Positions 33,498 to 42,237 of a DNA stretch of 64,000 nucleotides are shown here, in pieces. The stretch comes from RPQJ01 sp963696545. GTDB taxonomy: Bacteria > Pseudomonadota > Gammaproteobacteria > Steroidobacterales > Steroidobacteraceae. Every line of letters begins with the position of its first letter. Positions within the stretch are counted from its first letter, which is position 1. The stretch is from positions 1 to 64,000 of the forward strand of contig CAVOKQ010000005.1 in NCBI GenBank assembly GCA_963696545.1. Reading direction: 5' to 3'. Position numbers and translations under genes: made by a program. Below the pieces are notes generated by a model. It did no database searches, was not told where the DNA came from, and was given only the letters and a program-made list of their open reading frames with translations.

Positions 33498-33836
33498 ATG
33501 AAGCTGATCAGCGCAATCATCAAACCCTTCAAGCTGGACGACGTGCGCGCCGCCCTGTCGGAACTCGGCGTGTCCGGCATGACGGTGACGGAAGTCAAGG
33601 GCTTCGGGCGGCAACGTGGCCATACCGAGCTGTACCGCGGCGCCGAGTACGTCGTGGACTTCGTGCCGAAGACCCGCATCGAGGTGGCCGTGAAGGACGC
33701 TCTCGTGGACCAGGTGATCGAGGCGATCGTGAGCGCCGCCCGCACCGGCAAGGTCGGCGACGGCAAGATCTTCATCTCGGACCTCGAGCGCGCCATCCGC
33801 ATCCGCACGGGCGAGGCGGACGACCAGGCCTTGTGA
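33498..33836 (+). CDS. glnB: Nitrogen regulatory protein P-II
   Basis: P-II senses ATP/ADP and 2-oxoglutarate and signals nitrogen status to GlnE, NtrB or AmtB. The 112-residue protein starts MKLISAIIKPFKLDDVR. It has the T-loop GRQRGHTELYRGAEY with the uridylylation site Tyr51, and the TGKVGDGKIF and AIRIRTGE blocks. ATG 33498 is chosen from the family start. A sigma-54 promoter upstream suggests GlnK-like regulation, but no amtB is adjacent, so glnB versus glnK is undecided. It is followed after 4 bp by a ferredoxin-like gene. Confidence 0.95.
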   Translation: MKLISAIIKPFKLDDVRAALSELGVSGMTVTEVKGFGRQRGHTELYRGAEYVVDFVPKTRIEVAVKDALVDQVIEAIVSAARTGKVGDGKIFISDLERAIRIRTGEADDQAL

Positions 33837-33840
33837 CGGC

Positions 33841-34209
33841 TTGCCGGAACCGCTCGACACCGCGCTCGCGAAGCTGAAGCTTGGCCGCCAGGCGCGGCAC
33901 GTCTTCCTGTGCGTGGGCGGAAAGTGCGCCCCGCGCGAGCAGGCGGAGCAGAGCTGGGAGCACCTGAAGCAGCGCCTCCGCGAGGTCGGCCTGCACGACG
34001 TCGCGGGCGGCGTGCTGCGCACCAAGGCCGACTGCCTGCGCGTTTGTGTGTCCGGCCCGATCGCCGTCGTCTACCCCGACGGCACCTGGTACCGCGACTG
34101 CACCCCCGCCAATCTCGACCGGATCATCGAGCAGCACCTGCTGGGTGGCCGGCCGGTCGCCGACCTGGTGATTGCGGAGGCCCCGCTGGGGAAAGGGGAT
34201 AGCGACTAG
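33841..34209 (+). CDS. Thioredoxin-fold [2Fe-2S] ferredoxin
   Basis: The 122-residue product has the COG3411-type layout: HVFLCVGGKCAPR (Cys24 and Cys29) and TKADCLRVCVSGPIAVVYPDG (Cys64 and Cys68), four cysteines arranged to hold a [2Fe-2S] cluster in a thioredoxin-like fold, then WYRDCTPANLDRIIEQHL. Such proteins donate electrons in poorly defined pathways. The start appears to be TTG at 33841, 4 bp after the P-II stop, so it is probably expressed by coupling with P-II. A nearby GTG (33833) is out of frame. Confidence 0.88.
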   Translation: MPEPLDTALAKLKLGRQARHVFLCVGGKCAPREQAEQSWEHLKQRLREVGLHDVAGGVLRTKADCLRVCVSGPIAVVYPDGTWYRDCTPANLDRIIEQHLLGGRPVADLVIAEAPLGKGDSD

Positions 34210-34296
34210 AGGCAGGGGATAGTGCGCAGGCCGACTGGGTCGGCCACTCTTCTCTTACACTACCCGCTACCCCCTGATCACCACCCCCTTCCCTTC

Positions 34297-35271
34297 ATGT
34301 CCCACGCGATCCGTATCCACGCCTTCGGCGGCCCGGAAGTCATGCAATGGGAGTCGCACGACCCGGGCGAGCCAGCCAGGGGCGAGGCGCTGATCCGGCA
34401 GACGGCCGTCGGGCTCAACTTCATCGACGTCTACGAGCGCACCGGCCTGTACCCGGGCACGCTGCCTACCGGTCTCGGGAGGGAGGGCGCCGGCGTGGTC
34501 GAGGCGGTCGGGCCCGGCGTGCGGGGACTCGCGATCGGCGATCGCGTCGCCTACGTGTCGTCGCAGCCGGGCTCCTACGCGCAGCACCGCCGCATGGCGG
34601 CCGACCGGCTGGTCACGATTCCCGACGGCGTCAGCGACCGGCTTGCGGCGGCGGCGATGCTGAAGGGTCTCACTGCGCAGTTCCTGCTGCGGCGAACCCA
34701 TCGAGTGAAGCGCGGCGACGCCGTCGTGATCCACGCCGCGGCCGGTGGCGTGGGCCTGATTGCGGCGCAGTGGGCACGGCATCTCGGTGCCACGGTGATC
34801 GGCGTCGTCGGCAGCGACGCGAAGGCCGACATCGCGCGTGCGCACGGTTGCCAGCACGCACTGGTGACCGGTCGCGGCGACCTCGCGTCGCAGGTGCGCG
34901 GGATCACCGGCGGCAAGGGCGCCGACGTCGTGTACGACTCCGTCGGCAAGGACACGTTCTTCGCCTCGCTCGACAGCCTGCGGCCGCTCGGCCTGATGGT
35001 CAGCTACGGCAACGCGTCCGGCCCGGTGCCGGCGATCCAGCCGCTCGAGCTGAGCAAGCGCGGCTCGCTGTTCCTGACGCGTCCGACGCTGTTCCACTAC
35101 ATCGTGCGGCGGGCCGACCTGGTCCGCGCCTCACGCGAACTCTTCGACGTCATCGGCAGCGGCGTCGTCCGTATCGAGATCGGCCAGACGTACGCGCTGC
35201 AGGACGTGGCGCAGGCGCACCGCGATCTCGAGGGCCGCCGGACGGTTGGCTCCACCGTGCTGATTCCTTAG
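34297..35271 (+). CDS. qor: NADPH:quinone oxidoreductase (zinc-free MDR)
   Basis: The 324-residue product starts MSHAIRIHAFGGPEVMQWE and carries the quinone oxidoreductase blocks GLNFIDVYERTGLYP and TGLGREGAGVVEAVG, the NADPH-binding HAAAGGVGLIAAQWA (about 147-161) and DVVYDSVGKDTF. It lacks the structural zinc cysteines, as expected for Qor. It reduces quinones by one electron in the cytoplasm. ATG 34297 is preferred over the upstream extension, which has no family similarity. Confidence 0.92.
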   Translation: MSHAIRIHAFGGPEVMQWESHDPGEPARGEALIRQTAVGLNFIDVYERTGLYPGTLPTGLGREGAGVVEAVGPGVRGLAIGDRVAYVSSQPGSYAQHRRMAADRLVTIPDGVSDRLAAAAMLKGLTAQFLLRRTHRVKRGDAVVIHAAAGGVGLIAAQWARHLGATVIGVVGSDAKADIARAHGCQHALVTGRGDLASQVRGITGGKGADVVYDSVGKDTFFASLDSLRPLGLMVSYGNASGPVPAIQPLELSKRGSLFLTRPTLFHYIVRRADLVRASRELFDVIGSGVVRIEIGQTYALQDVAQAHRDLEGRRTVGSTVLIP

Positions 35272-35280
35272 CCAGGGAGC

Positions 35281-36934
35281 GTGGTGCACGGACATCACAG
35301 GGCGTGCTTGGTGGCGCGATGCTTCGCATCGCTTGCGGCGTTGATTGCCGTGGGCCATGCAGCGGCGGAGGAAGACAAGCCCGCGCTCCCCTCGCCGCAG
35401 GAACTCGAGGCCCGCGGCGCGAAGATCGGCAAGATCACGGTCATTCCGGGTGACGTCTTCGACACGACCATCAAGGGCGAGAGCGGCTGGCTCTATCGCA
35501 CCGCGAACAAGCTGCACATCGACACCAGGCCCGCGGTGATCCGCGGCCAGTTGCTGTTCGAGACGGGCGATACCTACAGCGAGCGGCTGCTGCAGGAGAC
35601 CGAGCGCAACCTGCGCGCGAATCCCTATCTGTACGACGCATCCATCGTGCCCGTGGCGTACGACGGCGTGAGCGTCGACATCGAGGTTCGCACGCGCGAC
35701 ACGTGGACGCTGAATCCCGGCGTGAACTTCAGCCGCACCGGAGGCAAGAACGAGTACGCGGTGCAGATCCAGGAGAAGAACCTGTTCGGCCGCGGCCAGG
35801 AACTGCAGGTGCAGTGGGAATCGGACGTCGAGCGCCAGGCGCTGACGTTCCTGTTCGCCGACCCGCATTTCCTGAAAAGCTACAAGCAGCTCGCGGTCGC
35901 CTACAGCGACGCGGACGACGGCGACACCAAGTATTTCCGCGCTGGCCCGGCCGTTCTACGCACTCGACGTACGCTGGTCCGCCGCCACGACGCTGAGCGA
36001 CAGCACGTTCCAGACGGATCGCTGGGAACTCGGCAAGCGCGTCGGCGAGTTCCAGACCCAGGCGCAGTTCTATGAGCTCGGCGGCGGCTGGTCGCGGGGT
36101 CTGCGGGACGGCTGGGTGCAGCGCTGGACATACGGCGCGACGTACAGCGAGAGCCAGTTCGCGCCGGTGCCGGGGGTGTCGCTCGGCGGACCGTTGCCGG
36201 CGGACCGCAAGTTCGTGTACCCGTGGGTCGGGTTCGAACTGGTCGAGGACGCGTTCCAGGAGCGCGAGAACCTGGACCAGATCCGTCGCACCGAGGACGT
36301 GCTCGTCGGATTCAGCGCCTGGGCGCGTCTCGGCTACGCCGCCGAGGGCTTCGGTTCGAAGACCGATGCCGTGCTCGGCTCGGCCTACGCGCGCGACGGA
36401 ACGGACCTGAGCCCGACACAGTCGATCTTCGGTTCCGCGTGGATCTCGGGCCGCTACGAGCAAGGCGAGATCGTGAATGGCATCGTCGGCGCGGAGGCGC
36501 GTTACTACTGGAAGACGTCGGCGCGCAGCAAGTTCTTCGGCAGCGTCTCGGGTACCGCGACCGAGCAACTCGACCAGGACCAGCAGCTCACACTCGGCGG
36601 CGACACCGGGTTGCGTGGCTACCCGTATGCGTACCAGGCGGGTACGTCACGCGCACTGCTCACGCTCGAGCAGCGCTACTACACGAAGTGGTATCCGTTC
36701 CGGCTGTTCCACGTCGCCGGCGCCGCATTCTTCGACATGGGGCGCACGTGGGGCACGGACGTTACCGGTGAGACGAGCCTCGGCCTGCTGAAGGACGTCG
36801 GTATCGGCCTGCGCCTCGGCTCGAGCCGCTCGGCGTTCGGCAACGTCGTGCACATCGACCTCGCTTTCCCGCTCGACGGCGCCGACGACATCGACCAGGT
36901 ACAGTTCGTGGTCGAGACCAAGGGGCAGTTCTAG
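35281..36934 (+). pseudogene. Omp85/BamA-type surface antigen, one frameshift
   Basis: A GTG at 35281 after AGGGAG opens a signal peptide (about 1-29). A POTRA-like region follows (LHIDTRPAVIRGQLLFETGDTY, ERNLRANPYLYDASIVP), then the beginning of a beta-barrel (SRTGGKNEYAVQIQEKNLFG). Near 35940 one extra base shifts the frame; the barrel continues as RPFYALDVRWSAATTLSD to the C-terminal QVQFVVETKGQF, where the final Phe is typical of outer-membrane proteins. About 550 residues would result. The gene would insert in the outer membrane, perhaps as a patatin-free TamA/Omp85 relative. A single indel in an otherwise intact frame may be sequence error. Its stop overlaps the convergent CIA30 gene. 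Confidence 0.75.
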
Positions 36935-37464
36935 CGACCGGATTCGACGGCGATCGAATCCACGAGCAGTTCGAACTCGCCGGCCTGCTTGTCGCTGATC
37001 ATCAGCCCGAGCGCGCGCACGCGGCCCGGGTCGAGCGGCGGCGCGCCGGGCACGCCACGACCGCGAAACGTCGCGGCGAACGATTCCACGGGCAGTCGCG
37101 TCTCGGTCCACTCGCCGGCGGGTGGAGTGAACCGGCACTGGTACTGGACGCCGTCGAAGCCATCGTCGGTGCGCACGGTGAACTTGTATGTTCGCCCGTC
37201 ACCGCGGGCGCGCAGCACGAACGCCGTCGCGCGCGCCGCACCCCAGTCGTGAGAGGCCGTGCGTACCGAAGCAAAGCCGCCACCGTTCTCGAGCGAGACG
37301 AGGCCGGCAAAGCGCGCGATGCCTGGTTGTGCGAGCGTGAACGAACTGCGCGAGACGCCGCCCATGACCACGTCGTTGATCGGGGCCCACTGGGCGAGAT
37401 CCGCAGGCTCGTCGAAGTCGAGCAGCACGATCCGTTGGGGCGCGACCGCGCCCGGCCCGTTCAT
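36931..37464 (-). CDS. CIA30-domain protein
   Basis: The 177-residue product has a single CIA30-like jelly-roll domain: LLDFDEPADLAQWAPINDVVMGG, then SRSSF and FAGLVSLENGGGFASVR, typical of NDUFAF1/CIA30 homologues. In eukaryotes this assembles complex I; the bacterial role is unknown. There is no signal peptide. Its ATG overlaps the alcohol dehydrogenase stop (TGATG), so the two are translationally coupled, and its stop overlaps the convergent Omp85-type gene by 2 bp. Confidence 0.85.
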   Translation of the reverse strand: MNGPGAVAPQRIVLLDFDEPADLAQWAPINDVVMGGVSRSSFTLAQPGIARFAGLVSLENGGGFASVRTASHDWGAARATAFVLRARGDGRTYKFTVRTDDGFDGVQYQCRFTPPAGEWTETRLPVESFAATFRGRGVPGAPPLDPGRVRALGLMISDKQAGEFELLVDSIAVESGR

Positions 37465-38591
37465 CACGGTATCTCGATCACCTGGCGAATCGATGCGCCC
37501 GCGGCAAGGCGGTCGAATGCGCCGTTGATGTCTTCGAGTCGGATGCGCTCGCTCAGCAGCCGGTCCACGGGCAGCCGGCCCGCGCGATACCACTCGATGT
37601 AGCGCGGGATGTCGCGCGACGGCACGCAGCTGCCGAGGTAGCTGCCCTTGATCGTGCGCTCCTCGGCGACCAGGCCAAGGTGCGGCAGGCTGAAGCGCTG
37701 GTCAGGGTGCGAAAGGCCGGCGCTCACCGTCGTGCCGCCGCGGCGCGTGATGCGATATGCGAGCTCGAATGCCCGGGCGGCGCCCGCCATCTCGAACGCG
37801 AACGCGACACCGCCGCGGGTCAGTGCCTTCACTTTTTCGGCGGCGTCCGGATCGGCCGCATTCATCGTGGCGGTTGCACCGAACTCGCGAGCCGTGGCGA
37901 GCTTCGCGTCGTTCATGTCGATGGCGACGATGTGCTCGGCGTCGAGCATCCGCGCCGCCAGCAGCGACGCGAGACCGACGCCACCGAGGCCGACGACTGC
38001 GACCGACGCGCCGCGCGGCACTGCAGCTGTGTTGACGACCGCACCGACGCCGGTGATCACCGCGCAGCCGAACAGTGCGGCTTCCGCAAACGGCAGGTCG
38101 TCGGGCACTCGCACCAGCGAGTTCGCGGCGAGTACCGCGTGATCCGCGAACCCCGACACGCCGAGGTGGTGATGCACCTCACCCTTTGCGTCGTGGAGTC
38201 GTCGCGCGCCGGCAAGCAGCGTCCCCGCGCTGTTCGCCGCGAATCCCGGCTCGCACAGCGCCGGTCGTCCCGCATCGCAGGGACCACAATGCCCGCAGCT
38301 CGGCACGAACGCGGCGACGACGTGGTCACCGCGTGCAAGAGCCGTCACGCCTTCGCCAACCTGTTCGACGACTCCCGCCGCCTCATGTCCCAGCACCATC
38401 GGCATTGGCCGTGGCCGGTTACCGTCGATCACCGACAGGTCCGAGTGACACAAGCCTGCCGCGCGGATGCGCACCAGCACTTCGCCAGGGCCGGCGCTGT
38501 CGAGCTCGATTTCCTCGAGCGAAAGCGGCATCGACTGCGCGTAGGGCGCAGGTCGACCGATCTCGCGCAGCACGGCCGCCGTCACTTTCAT
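37464..38591 (-). CDS. Zinc-dependent alcohol dehydrogenase (class III-like)
   Basis: The 375-residue MDR enzyme keeps catalytic-zinc ligands (LCHSD and GHEAAGVVE), the structural-zinc cysteines (CGHCGPCDAGRPALC) and an NAD-binding motif VVGLGGVGLAS (about 200). It would oxidise alcohols or aldehydes with NAD+. The overall pattern (HHLGVSGFADHAV, MNDAKLATAREFGAT) resembles AdhC/FrmA relatives and mycobacterial-type zinc ADHs, but the substrate cannot be read from sequence. ATG 38591 (MKVTAAVLREIG) fits the family. It is coupled to the CIA30 gene. Confidence 0.92.
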   Translation of the reverse strand: MKVTAAVLREIGRPAPYAQSMPLSLEEIELDSAGPGEVLVRIRAAGLCHSDLSVIDGNRPRPMPMVLGHEAAGVVEQVGEGVTALARGDHVVAAFVPSCGHCGPCDAGRPALCEPGFAANSAGTLLAGARRLHDAKGEVHHHLGVSGFADHAVLAANSLVRVPDDLPFAEAALFGCAVITGVGAVVNTAAVPRGASVAVVGLGGVGLASLLAARMLDAEHIVAIDMNDAKLATAREFGATATMNAADPDAAEKVKALTRGGVAFAFEMAGAARAFELAYRITRRGGTTVSAGLSHPDQRFSLPHLGLVAEERTIKGSYLGSCVPSRDIPRYIEWYRAGRLPVDRLLSERIRLEDINGAFDRLAAGASIRQVIEIP

Positions 38592-38648
38592 GTGAGGCAG
38601 CATAACGCGGCCCTGCTGGTGACGCAGCGCGCGTTGCGCCACCGGGCC

Positions 38649-39035
38649 TCAGGTTGTTTTCTGGACGGGGCCTCCGCCGGCCACCCAGGCCTTGAAGCCG
38701 CCGCCGAGGTGCACCACGTTCTCGAAGCCCATGTCCTGCAGCGTCTTCGCGGCCAGCGCCGACCGGCCGCCGCTGGCGCAATAGAGCACGATCGTCCGGT
38801 CGGAGGAGAAGATCGGCTTGTGGGCCATGCTCTCCGGATCAGCGTGGAACTCGAGCATGCCTCGCGGCGAACTCTCGGCGCCCGGGACCATGCCCTCGCG
38901 GACCAGTTCGTCGGGCTCACGGATATCGACGAATGCGACGTCACCGCGGTCGAATGCGGTCAGTGCGTCCGCGACGGACCAGGTGTCGATCTGGCCGTTC
39001 GCCTCGGCGATCAGCTGCTTGAACCCCTTTCTCAC
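38649..39035 (-). CDS. Single-domain rhodanese
   Basis: The 128-residue protein is a rhodanese sulfurtransferase domain: FVDIREPDEL (CH2A-like), the active-site loop YCASGGRSALAA with the catalytic Cys near residue 92, and the closing GFENVVHLGGGFKAWV. It transfers sulfane sulfur, for example from thiosulfate to cyanide or thiols. GTG 39035 is preferred, with AGGAGA eight bases upstream. No partner gene is evident; the dehydrogenase lies 57 bp downstream on the same strand. Confidence 0.92.
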   Translation of the reverse strand: MRKGFKQLIAEANGQIDTWSVADALTAFDRGDVAFVDIREPDELVREGMVPGAESSPRGMLEFHADPESMAHKPIFSSDRTIVLYCASGGRSALAAKTLQDMGFENVVHLGGGFKAWVAGGGPVQKTT

Positions 39036-39184
39036 GGCAGGTCTCCTGGGTCTGGTTGCGATCCAATATTGCGCTTCAGCCCCGGCGAGGCCAAGCAACG
39101 GGGCGGAAGCTTTCCTCCGGCACCCGGGCAGGCTAATGTCCGCTGCGGCGCAGCGTGCCTGCGCACGCCAGCAGCGAGAGCGAA

Positions 39185-39664
39185 GTGACAGTGAGCGATT
39201 TGAAAGCACGCCAGCTCCCAGAGCGGCGCAGCGAATTCCCGGTGCTGCGCACGATCACGACGCGCTGGCACGACAACGACCACTACGGCCACGTCAACAA
39301 CGTCGTGTACTACGCGTACTTCGACACCGCGGTGAACGGCTACCTGATCGAGGCGAGCGGCACGGACATCCGGAGTCTGGCGGCGATCGGCATCGTGGCC
39401 GAGACGAGCTGCCGGTTCATGAGTGAGCTCAGCTTCCCGGACACCGTCCACGCCGGACTCGCGCTCGAGAAGCTTGGTAACTCGAGCGTCGTCTACCGGA
39501 TCGGCCTGTTCCGCAACGAGGAGTCGGCTCCGGCCGCGATCGGCCGCTTCGTGCACGTGTACGTGGACGCGACGACGCGCCGCCCGGTGCCGATTCCGCC
39601 GCAGATCCGCGCGGCGCTGACCGCGCTCGACGACGGCTTCGTCGGATCGTCGCCGCTGCCGTAG
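39185..39664 (+). CDS. Acyl-CoA thioesterase, 4HBT superfamily
   Basis: The 159-residue product has the hot-dog-fold signature TRWHDNDHYGHVNNVVYY, in which the Asp/His/Asn positions match 4-hydroxybenzoyl-CoA-type thioesterases (YbgC/FadM group), followed by ETSCRFMSELSFPDTVHAG. It hydrolyses acyl-CoA thioesters; the substrate is unknown. GTG 39185 is chosen with AGAGCGA upstream; GTG 39155 and GTG 39191 are alternatives. It converges on ilvH with a 7-bp gap. Confidence 0.9.
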   Translation: MTVSDLKARQLPERRSEFPVLRTITTRWHDNDHYGHVNNVVYYAYFDTAVNGYLIEASGTDIRSLAAIGIVAETSCRFMSELSFPDTVHAGLALEKLGNSSVVYRIGLFRNEESAPAAIGRFVHVYVDATTRRPVPIPPQIRAALTALDDGFVGSSPLP

Positions 39665-39671
39665 GCAGCTC

Positions 39672-40166
39672 TCAGGTCTCGAGGATTTCCTTGCCCTTGC
39701 GGATCGCGAGCGCGCCCGAGCGCACGACTTCCAGCACCTCGCCGAAGTTCGCGACCTCGGCGATGAAACGGTTGATCTCCGCCTCGCTGCTGGTGAGCTC
39801 GATCGTGAAGCATTCGGCGGCATCCCACAGCACGCGCCCGGCGGCACGCTGCGTGGCCGACCACAGCGAGCCGACCTGCGTCGCTTTCGCCTTCACCTTG
39901 ATCAGCAGCAGCTCGCGCTCGAAGTGCTCCTCGCGCGTGACGTCCTCGACGTCCACGACGTCGACGAGTTTCAGCAGCTGGTTCGAAATCTGGTGGATCA
40001 CCGCCTCGCTGCCGGTCGTGACCATCGTCAGGCGGGACACGGCGGGATCGTCGGTCGGCGCGACGCTCAGCGACTCGATGTTGTAGCCGCGCGTGGAGAA
40101 GAGCCCGGCGACCCGGGTCAGGGCACCCACCTCGTTCTGCAGCGTGACGGAGATGATGTGGCGCAT
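39672..40166 (-). CDS. ilvH: Acetolactate synthase small subunit
   Basis: The regulatory subunit of acetolactate synthase activates IlvB and gives valine feedback inhibition. The 164-residue product has an N-terminal ACT domain (MRHIISVTLQNEVGALTRVAGLFSTRGYNI, about 1-75) and the C-terminal ALS_ss_C domain. ATG 40166 matches the family start; a GTG nine bases upstream (40175) is possible. It is divergent from ilvB rather than downstream of it, which is unusual. Confidence 0.95.
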   Translation of the reverse strand: MRHIISVTLQNEVGALTRVAGLFSTRGYNIESLSVAPTDDPAVSRLTMVTTGSEAVIHQISNQLLKLVDVVDVEDVTREEHFERELLLIKVKAKATQVGSLWSATQRAAGRVLWDAAECFTIELTSSEAEINRFIAEVANFGEVLEVVRSGALAIRKGKEILET

Positions 40167-40379
40167 GCTTTTCACGGTGCCCCGCCTGCGGAATCGCTCC
40201 GCGATATGATCTTAACCCTATGATTCATCGGTCTTTATTGGCGTTTTGCGCCGCAACGGCCTCAATCTAAGCATAGGCGAAGGTCGCATGCCCGCCTAGA
40301 TGGACTGGTACGGGGGGTGCTGTTAGTCTCCGTTGCAGCGCAACATGGATTTCCGGGGCGCCCCGGGCAGGATTTTCCC

Positions 40380-42230
40380 GTGAAACACAGCCACGCCACC
40401 GTGGGTCACGCGGCCCACCCCAAGGCCGGCCAGGTGATGACCGGTGCCGAGACGATCGTGCAGGTTCTCGCCGACGAGGGCGTGGACACGATCTTCGGCT
40501 ACAGCGGCGGCGCGATCCTGCCGACCTACGACGCCGTCTTCCGCCACAACCTCGAGCACACGGCCGCCGGCAAGCCTGCGCCGATGCCGCTGATCGTGCC
40601 TGCGAACGAGCAGGGCGCCGGGTTCATGGCCGCGGGCTATGCGCGCGCGAGCGGTCGCGTCGGCGTGTGCATGGTCACGTCGGGGCCGGGCGCGACCAAC
40701 ACGGTGACGCCGGTACGCGATTGCGCTGCCGACTCCGTGCCGATCGTCGTGATCTGCGGGCAGGTGCCCACGGCCGCGATCGGCAGCGACGCATTCCAGG
40801 AAGCGCCCGTGTCGAACATCATGGGTGCGGTCGCGAAGCACTGTTTCCTCGTTACGGATCCCGAGCGACTCGAGGCCACGGTGCGCACCGCGTTCGAGAT
40901 CGCTCGCACGGGACGCCCGGGGCCGGTGGTCATCGACGTCCCGAAGGACGTGCAGAACTGGCAGGGTCCCTTCAAGGGCGAGGGCCACCTCGACGTGCGC
41001 GGCTACCGCCAGCGCATGACGGCGCTGCAGAAGAACGCGCTCACTGCCGAGCAGTGCGACTCGTTCTTCAGGATGCTGTCCGAGTCCGAGCGGCCGCTGA
41101 TCTACGCCGGCGGCGGCGTCATCAACGCCGGTGCGGCCGCGACGCTCAGCAGCTTTGCCGCGGACCTCGGCATCCCGGTGGTCACCACGCTGATGGGCAT
41201 CGGCGCGTTCGATACCCAGCACCCGCTCGCGATGAGCATGCTCGGCATGCACGGCGCGGCATTCGCGAACTACGCGGTGGACGACTGCGACTTCCTGATC
41301 GCGCTCGGCGCCCGCTTCGACGACCGTGTCGCAGGAGTGCCGGCGAAGTTCGCGCCGAATGCGAAGCGGATCGCGCACATCGACGTCGACGCGTCCGAGA
41401 TCAACAAGGTCAAGCGCGTGCAGTGGAGCCACGTCGGGCTGCTGTCGTCGGCGCTCGACGCGCTGCGTGCGCACGCGAAGCAGCACGGGTTCGCCCGCGA
41501 CTGGTCACGCTGGCACGCGTACCTCGACGGACTCAGGCGCAGGCATGCGATGAACTACGATCGCGCGAGCAGCCTGATCCAGCCGTACTACGTGATCGAG
41601 GAGATCAACAGGCTGACCCGCGGCGAGGCCGTGATCGCGACCGGCGTGGGCCAGCACCAGATGTGGGCCGCGCAGTACTTCGACTTCCGCGAGCCGCGGC
41701 TGTGGATAACCTCCGGCAGCATGGGGACGATGGGTTTCGGCCTGCCCGCGGCGATCGGCGCGCAGTTCGCACGGCGCGACAAGCTCGTGATCGACGTCGA
41801 CGGCGACGCGAGCATGCGCATGAACCTGGGCGAGCTCGAGACCGTCACGACCTACGACCTGCCGGTCAAGGTGATCGTGCTGAACAACTTCGGCGACGGC
41901 ATGGTCAAGCAGTGGCAGAAGCTGTTCTTCAAGGGGCGGCTGTCGGCGAGCGACAAGTCGCTGCACAAGAAGGATTTCGTCAAGGCCGCGCAGGCCGACG
42001 GCTTCCAGTTCGCGGTGCGGCTCGACCGCAAGGAAGACGTGCCGCGCGTCGTGCGCGAGTTCATCGAGTTCAAGGGTCCGGCGTTCCTCGAGGTCATCAT
42101 CGACGCGGACGCGGGCGTCTATCCGATGGTGGGCCCGGGCCAGTCCTACGACGAGATGATCACCGGCGACTTCATCGAGTCGCGCGGCAAGCGCGGGTCG
42201 ACCGAGGCCGACGCGACCGGGATGTTCTGA
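40380..42230 (+). CDS. ilvB: Acetolactate synthase large subunit
   Basis: This catalytic subunit condenses pyruvate with pyruvate or 2-oxobutyrate in valine/leucine and isoleucine synthesis. The 616-residue protein has an N-terminal TPP domain with the catalytic Glu in VPANEQGAGFMAAGYARASG, a central FAD-type domain with LGARFDDRVAGVPAKFAP, and a C-terminal TPP-binding motif VDGDASMRMNLGELET...LNN with GDGMVKQWQ. GTG 40380 follows AGGA by eight bases. The N-terminus carries about 20 extra His/Ala-rich residues before the family start. No ilvC follows. Confidence 0.95.
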   Translation: MKHSHATVGHAAHPKAGQVMTGAETIVQVLADEGVDTIFGYSGGAILPTYDAVFRHNLEHTAAGKPAPMPLIVPANEQGAGFMAAGYARASGRVGVCMVTSGPGATNTVTPVRDCAADSVPIVVICGQVPTAAIGSDAFQEAPVSNIMGAVAKHCFLVTDPERLEATVRTAFEIARTGRPGPVVIDVPKDVQNWQGPFKGEGHLDVRGYRQRMTALQKNALTAEQCDSFFRMLSESERPLIYAGGGVINAGAAATLSSFAADLGIPVVTTLMGIGAFDTQHPLAMSMLGMHGAAFANYAVDDCDFLIALGARFDDRVAGVPAKFAPNAKRIAHIDVDASEINKVKRVQWSHVGLLSSALDALRAHAKQHGFARDWSRWHAYLDGLRRRHAMNYDRASSLIQPYYVIEEINRLTRGEAVIATGVGQHQMWAAQYFDFREPRLWITSGSMGTMGFGLPAAIGAQFARRDKLVIDVDGDASMRMNLGELETVTTYDLPVKVIVLNNFGDGMVKQWQKLFFKGRLSASDKSLHKKDFVKAAQADGFQFAVRLDRKEDVPRVVREFIEFKGPAFLEVIIDADAGVYPMVGPGQSYDEMITGDFIESRGKRGSTEADATGMF

Positions 42231-42237
42231 GGCTCGC

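Noticed and set aside
33498..33836. Naming the P-II gene glnK
   Set aside because: The sigma-54 promoter favours glnK, but there is no amtB neighbour and the sequence alone does not separate the two.
33833..33850. GTG at 33833 as start of the ferredoxin, overlapping the P-II stop
   Set aside because: It is out of frame with the ferredoxin; TTG 33841 is the in-frame start near the family N-terminus.
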